From CAYMCQ01 sp964389025 (GTDB taxonomy: Bacteria; Verrucomicrobiota; Verrucomicrobiia; Limisphaerales; CAYMCQ01), in the NCBI GenBank assembly GCA_964389025.1, contig CAYMCQ010000031.1, positions 1 to 41,323 on the forward strand: a stretch of DNA of 41,323 bases, written 5' to 3'. A program made the position numbers and the translations under genes. The notes beneath the pieces were generated by a model. The model saw only the letters and a list, made by a program, of their open reading frames with translations. It made no database searches and was not told the origin of the DNA. How positions within the stretch are numbered: the first letter of the stretch is position 1; each line of letters begins with the position of its first letter. Below are positions 32,422 through 40,058 of the stretch, in pieces.

Positions 32422-32944
32422 GGTCCAACTTCGAGCAATGCTGGGCTCGGTCGAGAATTATCATGGATTTCCCAACGGTCTGCAAGCGGACGATAGTGGC
32501 GATTGAAATTTTTCCAACTTCGGTCGAATCGCCGCAAAACATCGGCGCGCGGAACGTGATGCCCGCCTTGCCGGACGCGAGCGGCGATGCGACGCAACGC
32601 CAGTTGCGATGACGACAGTCGCAGAAAATAATTTCAATCCGGTAGCCGGCGGATTTCCAGCGTTTCAACCGGCGAAGGTAGCCCAAACCGCTCAACGTGC
32701 TTTCAAACGCGAAATCCGTCCGAAGGCGCGCCAGACGATCAAGCTCGGCGAGAAAAAGACGACCGCCAGCGAGCGCGGCCAGTTCCGGGCGCAATGGCGA
32801 AAGACCTCCGGCAATCAGGTCAGCATTCACGAAATGGATGATCCGGTCCTTCGGCAGAAATTCGCGGGCGAAAGTTGTTTTACCTGCACCGTTCGGTCCG
32901 GCGATGATGATGCAGCGACGAGTTCTTGAAGATACTCCGTTCAT
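32418..32944 (-). pseudogene. Zeta-toxin family kinase, frameshifted
   Basis: The frame starting at 32944 encodes a zeta-type P-loop kinase: IIIAGPNGAGKTTFAREFLP (Walker A), FVNADLIAGGLSP with the catalytic Asp, and FAFESTLSGLGYLRRL. After YRIEIIF, near 32622-32627, the frame changes. The expected continuation (LALRRIAARVRQGGHHVPRA, then SWKNFNRHYRPLADRWEIHD) is found one frame over and ends at 32418. Loss of one C in the codons after IIF would explain it. Zeta toxins phosphorylate UDP-N-acetylglucosamine or related nucleotides. The start overlaps the permease stop by 4 bp and the restored stop overlaps the 51-residue gene by 4 bp, so the gene was part of a coupled unit. A sequencing error cannot be excluded. 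Confidence 0.8.
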
Positions 32945-34473
32945 TTCGGCGTCAGAACTTGCGGGTGAACCGCGCGAATTTTCGGCGCGAGTTGTTTTCC
33001 TACCAGATAAACAACGAACGCAATTCCAAATCCAACAAACCACGCGTAGTTGTAGAGACTGAGGAAAATTGCCGGCACTTGCGTGGCGTCGAGGCGTTTC
33101 ACGTTGACGAGAAAACCGGGCAGGCTCGGCAGCACGGCGAGGATGAACGCGACGATTGCCGGAATGCCGAAGCCGTTCGTGAAACGATATTCGCCGTCAG
33201 GTTTGTAGAGCGCGGGCAGGTTCAGTTGCCGTTTGCGATAGACGAAATAGTCCGCGATGAGAATCCCGCCGATCGGCCCGAGCAGCGCGCTGTAACCGAT
33301 GAGCCAGTCGAAGATGTAACTCGTCGGATTCGCCAGCAGTTTCCACGGCATCATCAAAATTCCGATGATGCCCGTGATCAATCCTCCGATGCGAAATGTG
33401 ATGTGCCGCGGCGCGAGGTGCGCGAAGTCGTTCGCGGGGCTGACGACGTTCGCGGCGATGTTCGTCGCCAGCGTCGCGAGGCACAGCGCGAACATCGCGA
33501 GAATGAGCAGCGCCGGATTTGAGAAGCGCATCAGCACGTCCACGGGATTCCAGAGCGGCTCTTTAAGGTCGGTGAAAATGATCGTCGTCGCCGATGTGAC
33601 CGCGACGCCGATGAACGAGTAAAGCGCCATCGTCAGCGGCAAGCCGAGCGCCTGGCCGATGGTTTGGTCGCGTTGTGAATGTGCGTAGCGCGAGAAATCC
33701 GGGATGTTCAGCGAGAGCGTTGCCCAAAAACCAATCATGCCGGTGAGCGCGGGGAAGAAGTATGTCCAGAACTGTCCGGCTTTCGGCTGGCCGGGATCGA
33801 ACGCCGACGGCTGGGAAAGAATCGGCCCGAACCCACCGGCATTTCGATACGCCCACCAGAGCAGCAACAATCCGAGCGCGATGAGCAACGGCGCTTTGAT
33901 GTTCAGCAGCCAGCGGATGCAATTGATGCCTTTGTAGATGACAAGCATGTTGATGCACCAAAAAAGCATGAAGCAGAAAAATTGTCCGCCGGTGATGCCG
34001 AGCCAGTTGTTCGCTATGGCGGGCTGAATCTTAAAAATCGTGATGAAGATTTTGTAAATCGCTTCGCCGCCGATCCATGTTTGGATCCCAAACCAGCCGC
34101 ACGCTACGAGCGCGCGAAGAATCGCCGGAATATTCGCGCCGAGCGTGCCGAACGACGCGCGGCAATAAACGGGAAACGGAATTCCGTATTTCGTTCCCGC
34201 GTGCGCGTTGAGCACCATCGGGACGAGCACGATGAGGTTGCCGAGAAAAATCGTGAGGATGGCCTGCCACCAATTCATCCCGCCGCTGATGAGTCCCGAC
34301 GCGAGCATGTAAGTGGGGATGCACGCGGACATGGAAATCCACAGCGCCGCGAAGCTGCCCAGCCGCCATTTGCGCCGCGTGAACGGCACCGGCGCGAGGT
34401 CGTCGTTGAAAAACGGACTGGCTTTGAGTTCCGCGAGTTGATTTTCCGAGAGGTCGGATTGAATGGGGTTCAC
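32941..34473 (-). CDS. NCS1-family nucleobase/hydantoin/allantoin permease
   Basis: 510 residues, about 12 membrane helices, an inner-membrane cation symporter of the NCS1 family (uracil, allantoin, hydantoin, cytosine and related compounds). Family features include the N-terminal NDDLAPVPFTRRKWRLGSFAALWISM, the ASGLISGGMNWWQAI helix, and NIPDFSRYAHSQRDQTIGQALGLP in the middle. Given the neighbouring dihydropyrimidinase, MmsA and PreA genes, uracil/thymine or a hydantoin is the likely substrate. The stop overlaps the zeta-toxin start by 4 bp. The start at 34473 directly precedes a soluble N-terminal tail rich in Asp/Glu. Confidence 0.9.
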   Translation of the reverse strand: MNPIQSDLSENQLAELKASPFFNDDLAPVPFTRRKWRLGSFAALWISMSACIPTYMLASGLISGGMNWWQAILTIFLGNLIVLVPMVLNAHAGTKYGIPFPVYCRASFGTLGANIPAILRALVACGWFGIQTWIGGEAIYKIFITIFKIQPAIANNWLGITGGQFFCFMLFWCINMLVIYKGINCIRWLLNIKAPLLIALGLLLLWWAYRNAGGFGPILSQPSAFDPGQPKAGQFWTYFFPALTGMIGFWATLSLNIPDFSRYAHSQRDQTIGQALGLPLTMALYSFIGVAVTSATTIIFTDLKEPLWNPVDVLMRFSNPALLILAMFALCLATLATNIAANVVSPANDFAHLAPRHITFRIGGLITGIIGILMMPWKLLANPTSYIFDWLIGYSALLGPIGGILIADYFVYRKRQLNLPALYKPDGEYRFTNGFGIPAIVAFILAVLPSLPGFLVNVKRLDATQVPAIFLSLYNYAWFVGFGIAFVVYLVGKQLAPKIRAVHPQVLTPK

Positions 34474-34482
34474 AGCGGAGAT

Positions 34483-34554
34483 TTAACCACGGATTGACAC
34501 GGATTGACACGGATAAAAATGTCTCCAGCCGAATCCGTGTGCATCCGTGGTTTA
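34483..34554. repeat. CCACGGAT-type palindromic repeat
   Basis: TTAACCACGGATTGACACGG (34483) with a further GATTGACACGGAT unit, and the inverted AATCCGTGTGCATCCGTGGTTT near 34532-34553. The right end shares its TTA (TAA on the minus strand) with the stop of the duplicated dihydropyrimidinase tail (34552-34554). Confidence 0.75.
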
Positions 34555-34619
34555 GAAATGATTTGGCTCGCGTTGCAAAAATTTTCCGCGAGCGGCCTGG
34601 CCGACGAATTTGCCGTCGT
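34552..34619 (-). repeat. Duplicate of the dihydropyrimidinase gene 3' end
   Basis: The minus strand encodes DGKFVGQAARGKFLQREPNHF and a stop, nearly the same as the C terminus of the intact dihydropyrimidinase gene (DGKFVGQVGRGKFLQREPSHF, 37096-37163). The DNA also matches closely, with about nine differences over 68 bp. The broken PIN gene reads into it. It lies on the permease side of the toxin-antitoxin block, so the block is framed by two copies of this tail. Confidence 0.85.
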
Positions 34620-34625
34620 GCGTTT

Positions 34626-35058
34626 TCATGGTTTTACTTTCAGTCCGTCCCGCCTGGCAAGTTCGCGTTGGCGATTGTCGAAGCTGGCAAATTCCGGTGT
34701 GCGGACGATGAGCGGCGGCGACGTGAAAAATATCGAGCGTGCGGCAGCCGATTTCAGCGGCGTGCCGGGCGGAGAGTTGCGCGGCGCGGTCGTGAACTTC
34801 GGCCAGTGCGTAATCCGCGCGCTGCCAGCGTCCAGTTGCGATGTCCTCGTCAAACGCGGCGAGCGAAGCGCGCAGTTCGTCCGCGGTGATTTCATGCCGG
34901 AACATTTTCAAGCGAAGCGCGTTTCGCACTTCAATTTCCTGCCAGTGTGTCAGCGCGTAGGGTGCGGCGTCTGTGGAAACCAATTGAACTGCTTCAGCGC
35001 TGTTCGCCTCCTGAACGTAGAGCTTGGCGATGATTGCGGAGTCGAAATAGACGTTCAT
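34626..35058 (-). pseudogene. PIN-domain toxin, frameshifted
   Basis: The frame from 35058 gives a PIN toxin N terminus (NVYFDSAIIAKLYVQEANSA with Asp6, EIEVRNALRLKMF) through CRTLDIFHVAAA. There the frame should continue LIVRTPEFASFDNRQRELAR and end KVKP at 34626, but it shifts near 34710-34722. The continuing frame instead reads through to 34552 and takes on the duplicated dihydropyrimidinase tail. One missing base restores the family pattern, including the last active-site Asp (SFDNRQR). It is probably inactive unless this is a sequencing error. The upstream antitoxin gene overlaps its start by one base (TGATG). Confidence 0.78.
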
Positions 35059-35282
35059 CAGCGGTCGCCGCGCAGTTCACTGATGAGACTCTGGCTGTCG
35101 CTGGTGATTTTGTTGCCGTAGATGTTGCGCAAACGGGCGAGGAAATCCGGCCACTGGCGCGCACGCTGCGCGGGTTTGGGCGACGTGGGTGCGGACTGCC
35201 ATTGGCGAAAGAGCTTGTTGAACGCAGCCTGCTCGGTGGGCGGCAGGTTTTTCAACTGCTCCAAAATGGCGGTTGCACCCAT
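35058..35282 (-). CDS. Antitoxin partner of the broken PIN toxin
   Basis: 74 residues, helical (ATAILEQLKNLPPTEQAAFNKLFRQWQ), with a C-terminal segment (FLARLRNIYGNKITSDSQSLISELRGDR) that probably wraps the toxin. The stop and the PIN start share a base (TGATG). Assigned by size, position and general resemblance to VapB-like partners; no named DNA-binding fold is certain. Confidence 0.72.
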   Translation of the reverse strand: MGATAILEQLKNLPPTEQAAFNKLFRQWQSAPTSPKPAQRARQWPDFLARLRNIYGNKITSDSQSLISELRGDR

Positions 35283-35345
35283 AAGCGTTTATTGACTGGA
35301 CAATCTTACGCCGGGATTTGCCGGCGTTCAAGCGGCTTGTCACTC

Positions 35346-35376
35346 TCAAAAATGATTCGGCTCGCGCTGCAACAAG
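35346..35376 (-). repeat. Short third remnant of the dihydropyrimidinase tail
   Basis: The minus strand reads LLQREPNHF and stop (TGCAGCGCGAGCCGAATCAT), matching the last nine codons of the dihydropyrimidinase gene and of the copy at 34552. It sits between the nucleotidyltransferase stop and the PIN antitoxin start. Confidence 0.65.
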
Positions 35377-35380
35377 CGAC

Positions 35381-35995
35381 TCAACCTTCCGGCGTGTCCA
35401 AAAGATTTTGAAGTCGAGCGGACAATTCGCGCGGCAGACGATCGAGCCATGTCGCGTCCACCAATCCAACGTCAATCAAGTCACGCAAGTGAGTGCGGTC
35501 TTTGTCGCGAAAGGCGGTGAGCTTCATCCGCACGAGAGCGTCCAGAGTCAGCAGACGAAACGTTTCCGTGACTTCGGATTCAGTCACATCGGGCGACGGC
35601 GCAACAGAGTCCGCCTTGACTTTCTCGGACGCGAAAACGATGTGGACGGCATCACGAGCTTTTGCGGTCGGGCCGTCGAGAAACATGTCAATGCCTTTGA
35701 CGTGCCGGAAGATGAAACCCGCTTTGGTCATCGCCGCAGTTGCCGCTGGCAGGTCACTTCGTCGGAGAAGAATATCAACGTCTTGCGTGTTGCGCACCGC
35801 GGCTTCATCCACGCGGGAAACCCAGGCAGCCACGGCATTTCCGCCTGCTAGAGCGTAGGGCACACCCGCCGCTTCCAAGGCGGCGACGGCGCGGCGCAAT
35901 CGTTCGCGAACTTTTTCCACGGCTCGAATCATCCTTTCCCACGAAACGTCACCGACAGCAGGGCGAGCCTGTTGGTGAATAGCGGCGGTTGCCAT
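35381..35995 (-). CDS. Nucleotidyltransferase-fold protein (AbiEii/MNT-like)
   Basis: 204 residues from the ATG at 35995, with an N-terminal helix (RMIRAVEKVRERLRRAVAALEAAG). Then come YALAGGNAVAAWV and RNTQDVDILL, the GG...D-x-D pattern of DNA polymerase beta-type nucleotidyltransferases. The MKLTAFRDKDRTHLRDLI segment is shared with toxin-antitoxin or defence nucleotidyltransferases (AbiEii-like and related DUFs). Frames extending to 36073 overlap the ParE gene and are less likely. No clear partner is adjacent; it lies between the PIN pair and a ParE pair. Confidence 0.8.
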   Translation of the reverse strand: MATAAIHQQARPAVGDVSWERMIRAVEKVRERLRRAVAALEAAGVPYALAGGNAVAAWVSRVDEAAVRNTQDVDILLRRSDLPAATAAMTKAGFIFRHVKGIDMFLDGPTAKARDAVHIVFASEKVKADSVAPSPDVTESEVTETFRLLTLDALVRMKLTAFRDKDRTHLRDLIDVGLVDATWLDRLPRELSARLQNLLDTPEG

Positions 35996-36045
35996 GAAAG
36001 CAATGTAATCACAACCTGTTTCGACGCCAAGACTGGAATAGCGGA

Positions 36046-36366
36046 CTATTGAATGGCAAATCGCTTGAGCCACGTCAAAGGATCAGACCGGCTCGGAATG
36101 ACTGAACCGAAGATCAAGCGGTCGTCAACAACGCCGTAAAGAACGAAGAACGGGAAGGCGTGCAAGTTTCGTCGGCGAAGTTCGGGAACAATCGAAGAGC
36201 CAAGATTCAGGAAATGCCCGGAGCTGTTTGGAGAGGCCTTGATTGAAGTCACCGCGTCTTCGATCTCTTGCCGAAATCGCGCTGCAAGGCCGGATGAAAT
36301 TTGCGCGTAATCGGCTTCGAACCTCCGAATGTCTTTCGGAAACTCCGGGTGGAAAATCACCCTCAT
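36046..36366 (-). CDS. RelE/ParE-family toxin
   Basis: 106 residues of the RelE/ParE superfamily: VIFHPEFPKDIRRFEADYAQISSGLAARF, then RRNLHAFPFFVLYGVVDDRLIFGSVIPSRSDPLTW. Members either inhibit DNA gyrase or cut mRNA on the ribosome. The start overlaps the antitoxin stop by 4 bp. Which of the two activities applies cannot be decided from sequence. Confidence 0.85.
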   Translation of the reverse strand: MRVIFHPEFPKDIRRFEADYAQISSGLAARFRQEIEDAVTSIKASPNSSGHFLNLGSSIVPELRRRNLHAFPFFVLYGVVDDRLIFGSVIPSRSDPLTWLKRFAIQ

Positions 36367-36566
36367 CGAAGCGCCGCGCGATATTGTTCCTCGGTCAGAC
36401 CCTCCACGCGCCCGGCAGCGATGTCCTCAATCCGCCGGATGCCCTCAGCAACGGCTTCATTGAGCGGCTCGGGAGCGACGACGCTTTCCACGAGACGTCG
36501 GGCTAACTCCATCCGATCTTCCGCCGGCAGTTCGAGTGCGATGCGTGACACGTCTGACGATTTCAT
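36363..36566 (-). CDS. Antitoxin of the ParE-like pair (addiction-module type)
   Basis: 67 residues: SSDVSRIALELPAEDRMELARRLVES, then IEDIAAGRVEGLTEEQYRAALR. This is the short addiction-module antitoxin type that commonly precedes ParE-like toxins, with the ATGA overlap expected for the pair. Confidence 0.82.
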   Translation of the reverse strand: MKSSDVSRIALELPAEDRMELARRLVESVVAPEPLNEAVAEGIRRIEDIAAGRVEGLTEEQYRAALR

Positions 36567-36614
36567 GAAAGAACGTTACTCTGACCACGATTCAAAGCAA
36601 GAGAGCGTTTCATA

Positions 36615-37092
36615 TTAGGACAGCCTGCCGGGCAGTATTTTGTTTTGAAAAAACTTTTCGCTTCGACGGCCAAAATAATTCCAAAAGAGCAGCCCCGTCG
36701 TGCTTTCACGATGCCACTCGTTATCACACAGCGATTCTAAATCCCAACGATAAGCTGATTGTCCAGCGCGGAACTCCCGAACGCGCATGTCCGGACTTAA
36801 CAAATCTCGAGCCAATGCCAAAGCGTCGGTAATTTTAGATTCATTTGTAGTATCGGCAGAATCAAAACGTTGATGAGCACCATGCGTGAGGACGGTTATT
36901 CCAGTTGGGCAAAACTTCGATTGTTACATCGTAGCCGTCTTCATTTTGTTTTGGAAAATTTAACGCGCAGCAAGTTTTATCCGCATTCACGCTCCACGAA
37001 TGCTTTAAGTTTGGATATTTTGAAATAGCAGGCTTTGCGATTTGGATGAATTCCTCGCACAAGGCTGAATTCCTATTTTTGTCGCTGGACAT
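36615..37092 (-). pseudogene. Unrecognised gene, frameshifted
   Basis: The frame from 37092 reads MSSDKNRNSALCEEFIQIAK ... GYDVTIEVLPNWNN and stops early at 36862. Removing one T from a T4 run (36911-36914 on the plus strand) restores a single frame: IEVCPTGITVLTHGAHQRFD, then a 36615 stop after LARDLLSPDMRVREFRAGQS and EKFFQNKILPGRLS. The rejoined protein would be about 158 residues, soluble, of unknown family. It starts 3 bp from the dihydropyrimidinase stop. A homopolymer sequencing error is possible. Confidence 0.6.
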
Positions 37093-37095
37093 CAA

Positions 37096-38484
37096 TTAGA
37101 AATGACTCGGTTCGCGTTGCAAAAATTTTCCGCGACCAACCTGGCCGACGAATTTTCCGTCGCGCACGGCGACTTGGCCGCGCACTGTGACCACACTTGG
37201 ACGGCCTTCAATCGTCATGCCCTCGAACGCGTTGTAGTCAATGTTCATCGAGTGAGTCTTTGCGGAGATTTTCCCGCGATAGTTCGGGTCGTAGATGACG
37301 AGGTCGGCGTCCGCGCCGGGCTGGATCGCGCCTTTGCGCGGGAACAGGCCGAAGAGTTTCGCGGATTGCGTGCTCGCGGCGTCCACGAAACGGTGCAGGT
37401 CAATCTTCCCGCGCTTCACTCCGCAGGTGTAAAAAAGATTCACGCGGTCTTCGAGCGACGGGATGCCATTGGGAATTTTCGTGAAATCATTTTTGCCCAT
37501 CTGTTTTTGCGTGGCGAAATCGAACGGCGCGTGGTCGGTGGCGAGCGTCGAGACAAAACCTTTTCGCAGACCGTTCCAGAGCACTTCCTGATTTTTCTTG
37601 TCGCGCAACGGCGGCGACATCACGAATTTTGCGCCTTCGAAATTCGGTTTCTCCGCGTCGGTCTTGTCGCAAAGCAGATATTGAATGAGCGTCTCAACCC
37701 AGACGTTCACGCCGCGCGCCGAGCCGGCCATCGCTTCGCGCAACGCCTCTTCGCAGCTCAGGTGCACAATGTAAACGTGCGCGCCGGTCATTTCGGCGAA
37801 GGTCATCAGGTGATGCACGCCCTCGGCTTCGACGACGGGCGGACGGCTCGGTTCATGAAACTCCGGCCCGGTCTTGCCTTCGGCGAGAAGTTTTTTCTGC
37901 AACTCCAGAATCAAATCCGCGTTCTCGCAATGCGCCGTGGTGACGACGCCTAGTTGTTTCGCGAGCCGAAGCGTTTTGTAAAGCTCCTCGTCAGTCACTC
38001 CGAGCGCGCCTTTGTAAGCGAGAAAAACTTTGAAGCTGCTGACGCCGCGCTTGACGATTTCCCTGAAGTCACGCTCGGCTTCGTCGTCGTAGCGGGTCGC
38101 GCCCATGTGGAACGTGAAGTCGCACGCGCTGTTTCCCTGCGCCTTGCCGAGCCAGGTTTCAAACGCCTCCAGCGGCTTTTCACTGCGGCCCGGACAAATC
38201 ATCTCGATGAACGTCGTTGTGCCGCCGATGAGCGCGGCTTTGCTGGCGGTCTCGTGCGTGTCCTTCGCGAACGTCCCCATGAACGGCAGATAAATGTGGA
38301 CATGCGGATCAATGAAACCGGGAAAAACAAATTTGCCCTTCGCATCAATCACTTCCGTCCCGCTCTGCGGGAGCGCAGAAATGTTTTTGTCAATGCGCGT
38401 GATGGTTTCGTTTTCGCAGAAGATGTCGGCGATGTAACGTTCGCTTGCGGTGACGATTTCGCCGTTTTTGATTAGGAGGCTCAT
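37096..38484 (-). CDS. Dihydropyrimidinase / D-hydantoinase
   Basis: 462 residues, a cyclic amidohydrolase opening the ring of dihydrouracil, dihydrothymine or 5-substituted hydantoins. The metal-site residues are complete: His61 and His63 in DPHVHIYLP, the carboxylated Lys152 in SFKVFLAYKG (with Tyr158-type residue), His185 in TAHCEN, His241 in VHLSCEE and Asp317 in ATDHAPF. Its product, N-carbamoyl-beta-alanine or a homologue, would need a ureidopropionase that is not in this window. It is on the same strand as MmsA, PreA and the permease. The 3' 68 bp of the gene are duplicated at 34552-34619 and partly at 35346-35376. Confidence 0.93.
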   Translation of the reverse strand: MSLLIKNGEIVTASERYIADIFCENETITRIDKNISALPQSGTEVIDAKGKFVFPGFIDPHVHIYLPFMGTFAKDTHETASKAALIGGTTTFIEMICPGRSEKPLEAFETWLGKAQGNSACDFTFHMGATRYDDEAERDFREIVKRGVSSFKVFLAYKGALGVTDEELYKTLRLAKQLGVVTTAHCENADLILELQKKLLAEGKTGPEFHEPSRPPVVEAEGVHHLMTFAEMTGAHVYIVHLSCEEALREAMAGSARGVNVWVETLIQYLLCDKTDAEKPNFEGAKFVMSPPLRDKKNQEVLWNGLRKGFVSTLATDHAPFDFATQKQMGKNDFTKIPNGIPSLEDRVNLFYTCGVKRGKIDLHRFVDAASTQSAKLFGLFPRKGAIQPGADADLVIYDPNYRGKISAKTHSMNIDYNAFEGMTIEGRPSVVTVRGQVAVRDGKFVGQVGRGKFLQREPSHF

Positions 38485-38494
38485 AAATTTTTTC

Positions 38495-38561
38495 TGACAG
38501 GATTTACAAGATGGGCAGGATTGTTTCTGAATTCATCCTGAAAATCCTGTTCATCCTGTCA
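38495..38561. repeat. TGACAGGAT-type palindromic repeat
   Basis: Starts TGACAGGATTTACAAGATG (38495) and ends AATCCTGTTCATCCTGTCA (38561), an imperfect inverted pair with a smaller CAGGAT/ATCCTG pairing inside. The last bases (TCA at 38559-38561) are the stop codon of mmsA. A widespread type of bacterial interspersed repeat. Confidence 0.8.
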
Positions 38562-40058
38562 TTTCTTTTCCGTATGCCAGATGTCGCCTTCACCATACGA
38601 GAACCATCTGCTAGTCGTTACTTTTTGCTGCGTGAAAAACTGCACGCCTTCTTTGCCTTGCATGTGGAGGTCGCCGAAAAAGGAATCGTTCCAGCCGTTG
38701 AACGGAAACCACGCCATCGAAGCGGGCACGCCGATGTTGATGCCGACCATTCCGCAGTTGATGCGATGCTTGAATTCGCGCGCGGCCTTGCCGGAGCGCG
38801 TGAAGATGCTTGCGCCGTTGCCGTAAGGCGATTTGTTCGCAAGCTCGATGGCCGCGTCCAAATCTTCCATGTGCATCACGTTGAGGACTGGGCCGAAAAT
38901 TTCCTCCTTCGCGACGGTCATGCCGAGCTGGACGTGATCGAGAATCGTTGCGCCGACGAAGAATCCATTCGGAGCTTCGGGAACTTTCACGCCGCGACCA
39001 TCAGCCGGAATCTTCGCGCCCTCTTTCACGCCAGCTTCGATCAATTGCAGGACGCGGTCGCGATGCTGGCGCGTGATGACCGCGCCCATGTCCGGCTGTT
39101 TCTCGCGGTCAGTCGGGCCGACTTTGATTTTGCGCGTGGCTTCGATGAGCGTGGGCAAAACAGTTTTCTCCGCGCCGCCAACGACCACGGCGGTCGAACC
39201 GGCCATGCAACGTTCGCCTGCGCAACCGAACGCGGCTTCGATCAAGCCGCGAGTTGAGTTCTCAACGTCAGCGTCCGGCATGAGCAGGACGAAATTTTTC
39301 GCGCCGCCGTTGGACTGAACCCGTTTGCCGTGCTTCGTGCCGGTTTCGTAGATGTGTTTGGCGATAGGCGTCGAGCCGACGAATGAAATCGCTTTCACTT
39401 TCGGATGCGTGAGCAGCGCGTCCACGACTTCGCGTCCGCCGTGAACGATGTTCAACACGCCTTTCGGCAGCCCAGCTTTCTCCAATAGCTTTGCAATCTT
39501 GATGGCCGTGAGCGGAACTTTCTCGCTCGGCTTGAGGACGAAGGTGTTGCCGCACGCGATTGCGATGGGATACATCCACAGCGGCACCATCGCGGGAAAA
39601 TTGAACGGAGTGATGCCGACGCATACGCCGAGCGGCTGGCGGATGGCCTCGCAATCAATCCCGCGCGCGATGTTTTCCAGCACGTCGCCCATCAGCAACG
39701 ACGGCACGCCGAGCGCGAACTCCACGACTTCCATGCCGCGCTTCACGTCGCCGCGCGATTCGACGAGCGTCTTGCCATGCTCGCGCGTGTTACTGCGGAC
39801 GATGTCCTCGAAATTTTCCTCCATCAACATTTTGAACCGGCCAAGAATCCGCGCCCGTTCGACCGGCGGCGTTTCCATCCAAGCGGGAAATGCTGCGTGC
39901 GCGGCCTCGACGGCGGCGTTCACATCGGCGGAAGAGCCGACGGGACATTCGGCAATCGTGTCGCCGGTTGAAGGATTGAAAACTGGTGTGGCCGAGCCTT
40001 TGGCCTGGAGCCATTCGCCACCGATTAGGTTGGGACAGGGTTCGAGAGTCTTGGTCAC
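38559..40058 (-). CDS. mmsA: CoA-acylating methylmalonate/malonate-semialdehyde dehydrogenase
   Basis: 499 residues of the aldehyde dehydrogenase superfamily. PFNFP with Asn153, the FVGSTPIAKHIYETGT segment and catalytic Cys284 in CAGERCMAGS are present. The position where most ALDHs carry the general-base Glu reads QSNGGAKNF, as expected of MmsA-type enzymes that pass the acyl group to CoA. It converts malonate- or methylmalonate-semialdehyde to acetyl-CoA or propionyl-CoA with NAD+, the last step after the AGXT2-type aminotransferase. The start is a GTG at 40058 with AAGGAG about 8 bp upstream, and it overlaps the previous gene's stop by 4 bp (GTGA). The stop is shared with a palindromic repeat. 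Confidence 0.94.
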   Translation of the reverse strand: MTKTLEPCPNLIGGEWLQAKGSATPVFNPSTGDTIAECPVGSSADVNAAVEAAHAAFPAWMETPPVERARILGRFKMLMEENFEDIVRSNTREHGKTLVESRGDVKRGMEVVEFALGVPSLLMGDVLENIARGIDCEAIRQPLGVCVGITPFNFPAMVPLWMYPIAIACGNTFVLKPSEKVPLTAIKIAKLLEKAGLPKGVLNIVHGGREVVDALLTHPKVKAISFVGSTPIAKHIYETGTKHGKRVQSNGGAKNFVLLMPDADVENSTRGLIEAAFGCAGERCMAGSTAVVVGGAEKTVLPTLIEATRKIKVGPTDREKQPDMGAVITRQHRDRVLQLIEAGVKEGAKIPADGRGVKVPEAPNGFFVGATILDHVQLGMTVAKEEIFGPVLNVMHMEDLDAAIELANKSPYGNGASIFTRSGKAAREFKHRINCGMVGINIGVPASMAWFPFNGWNDSFFGDLHMQGKEGVQFFTQQKVTTSRWFSYGEGDIWHTEKK

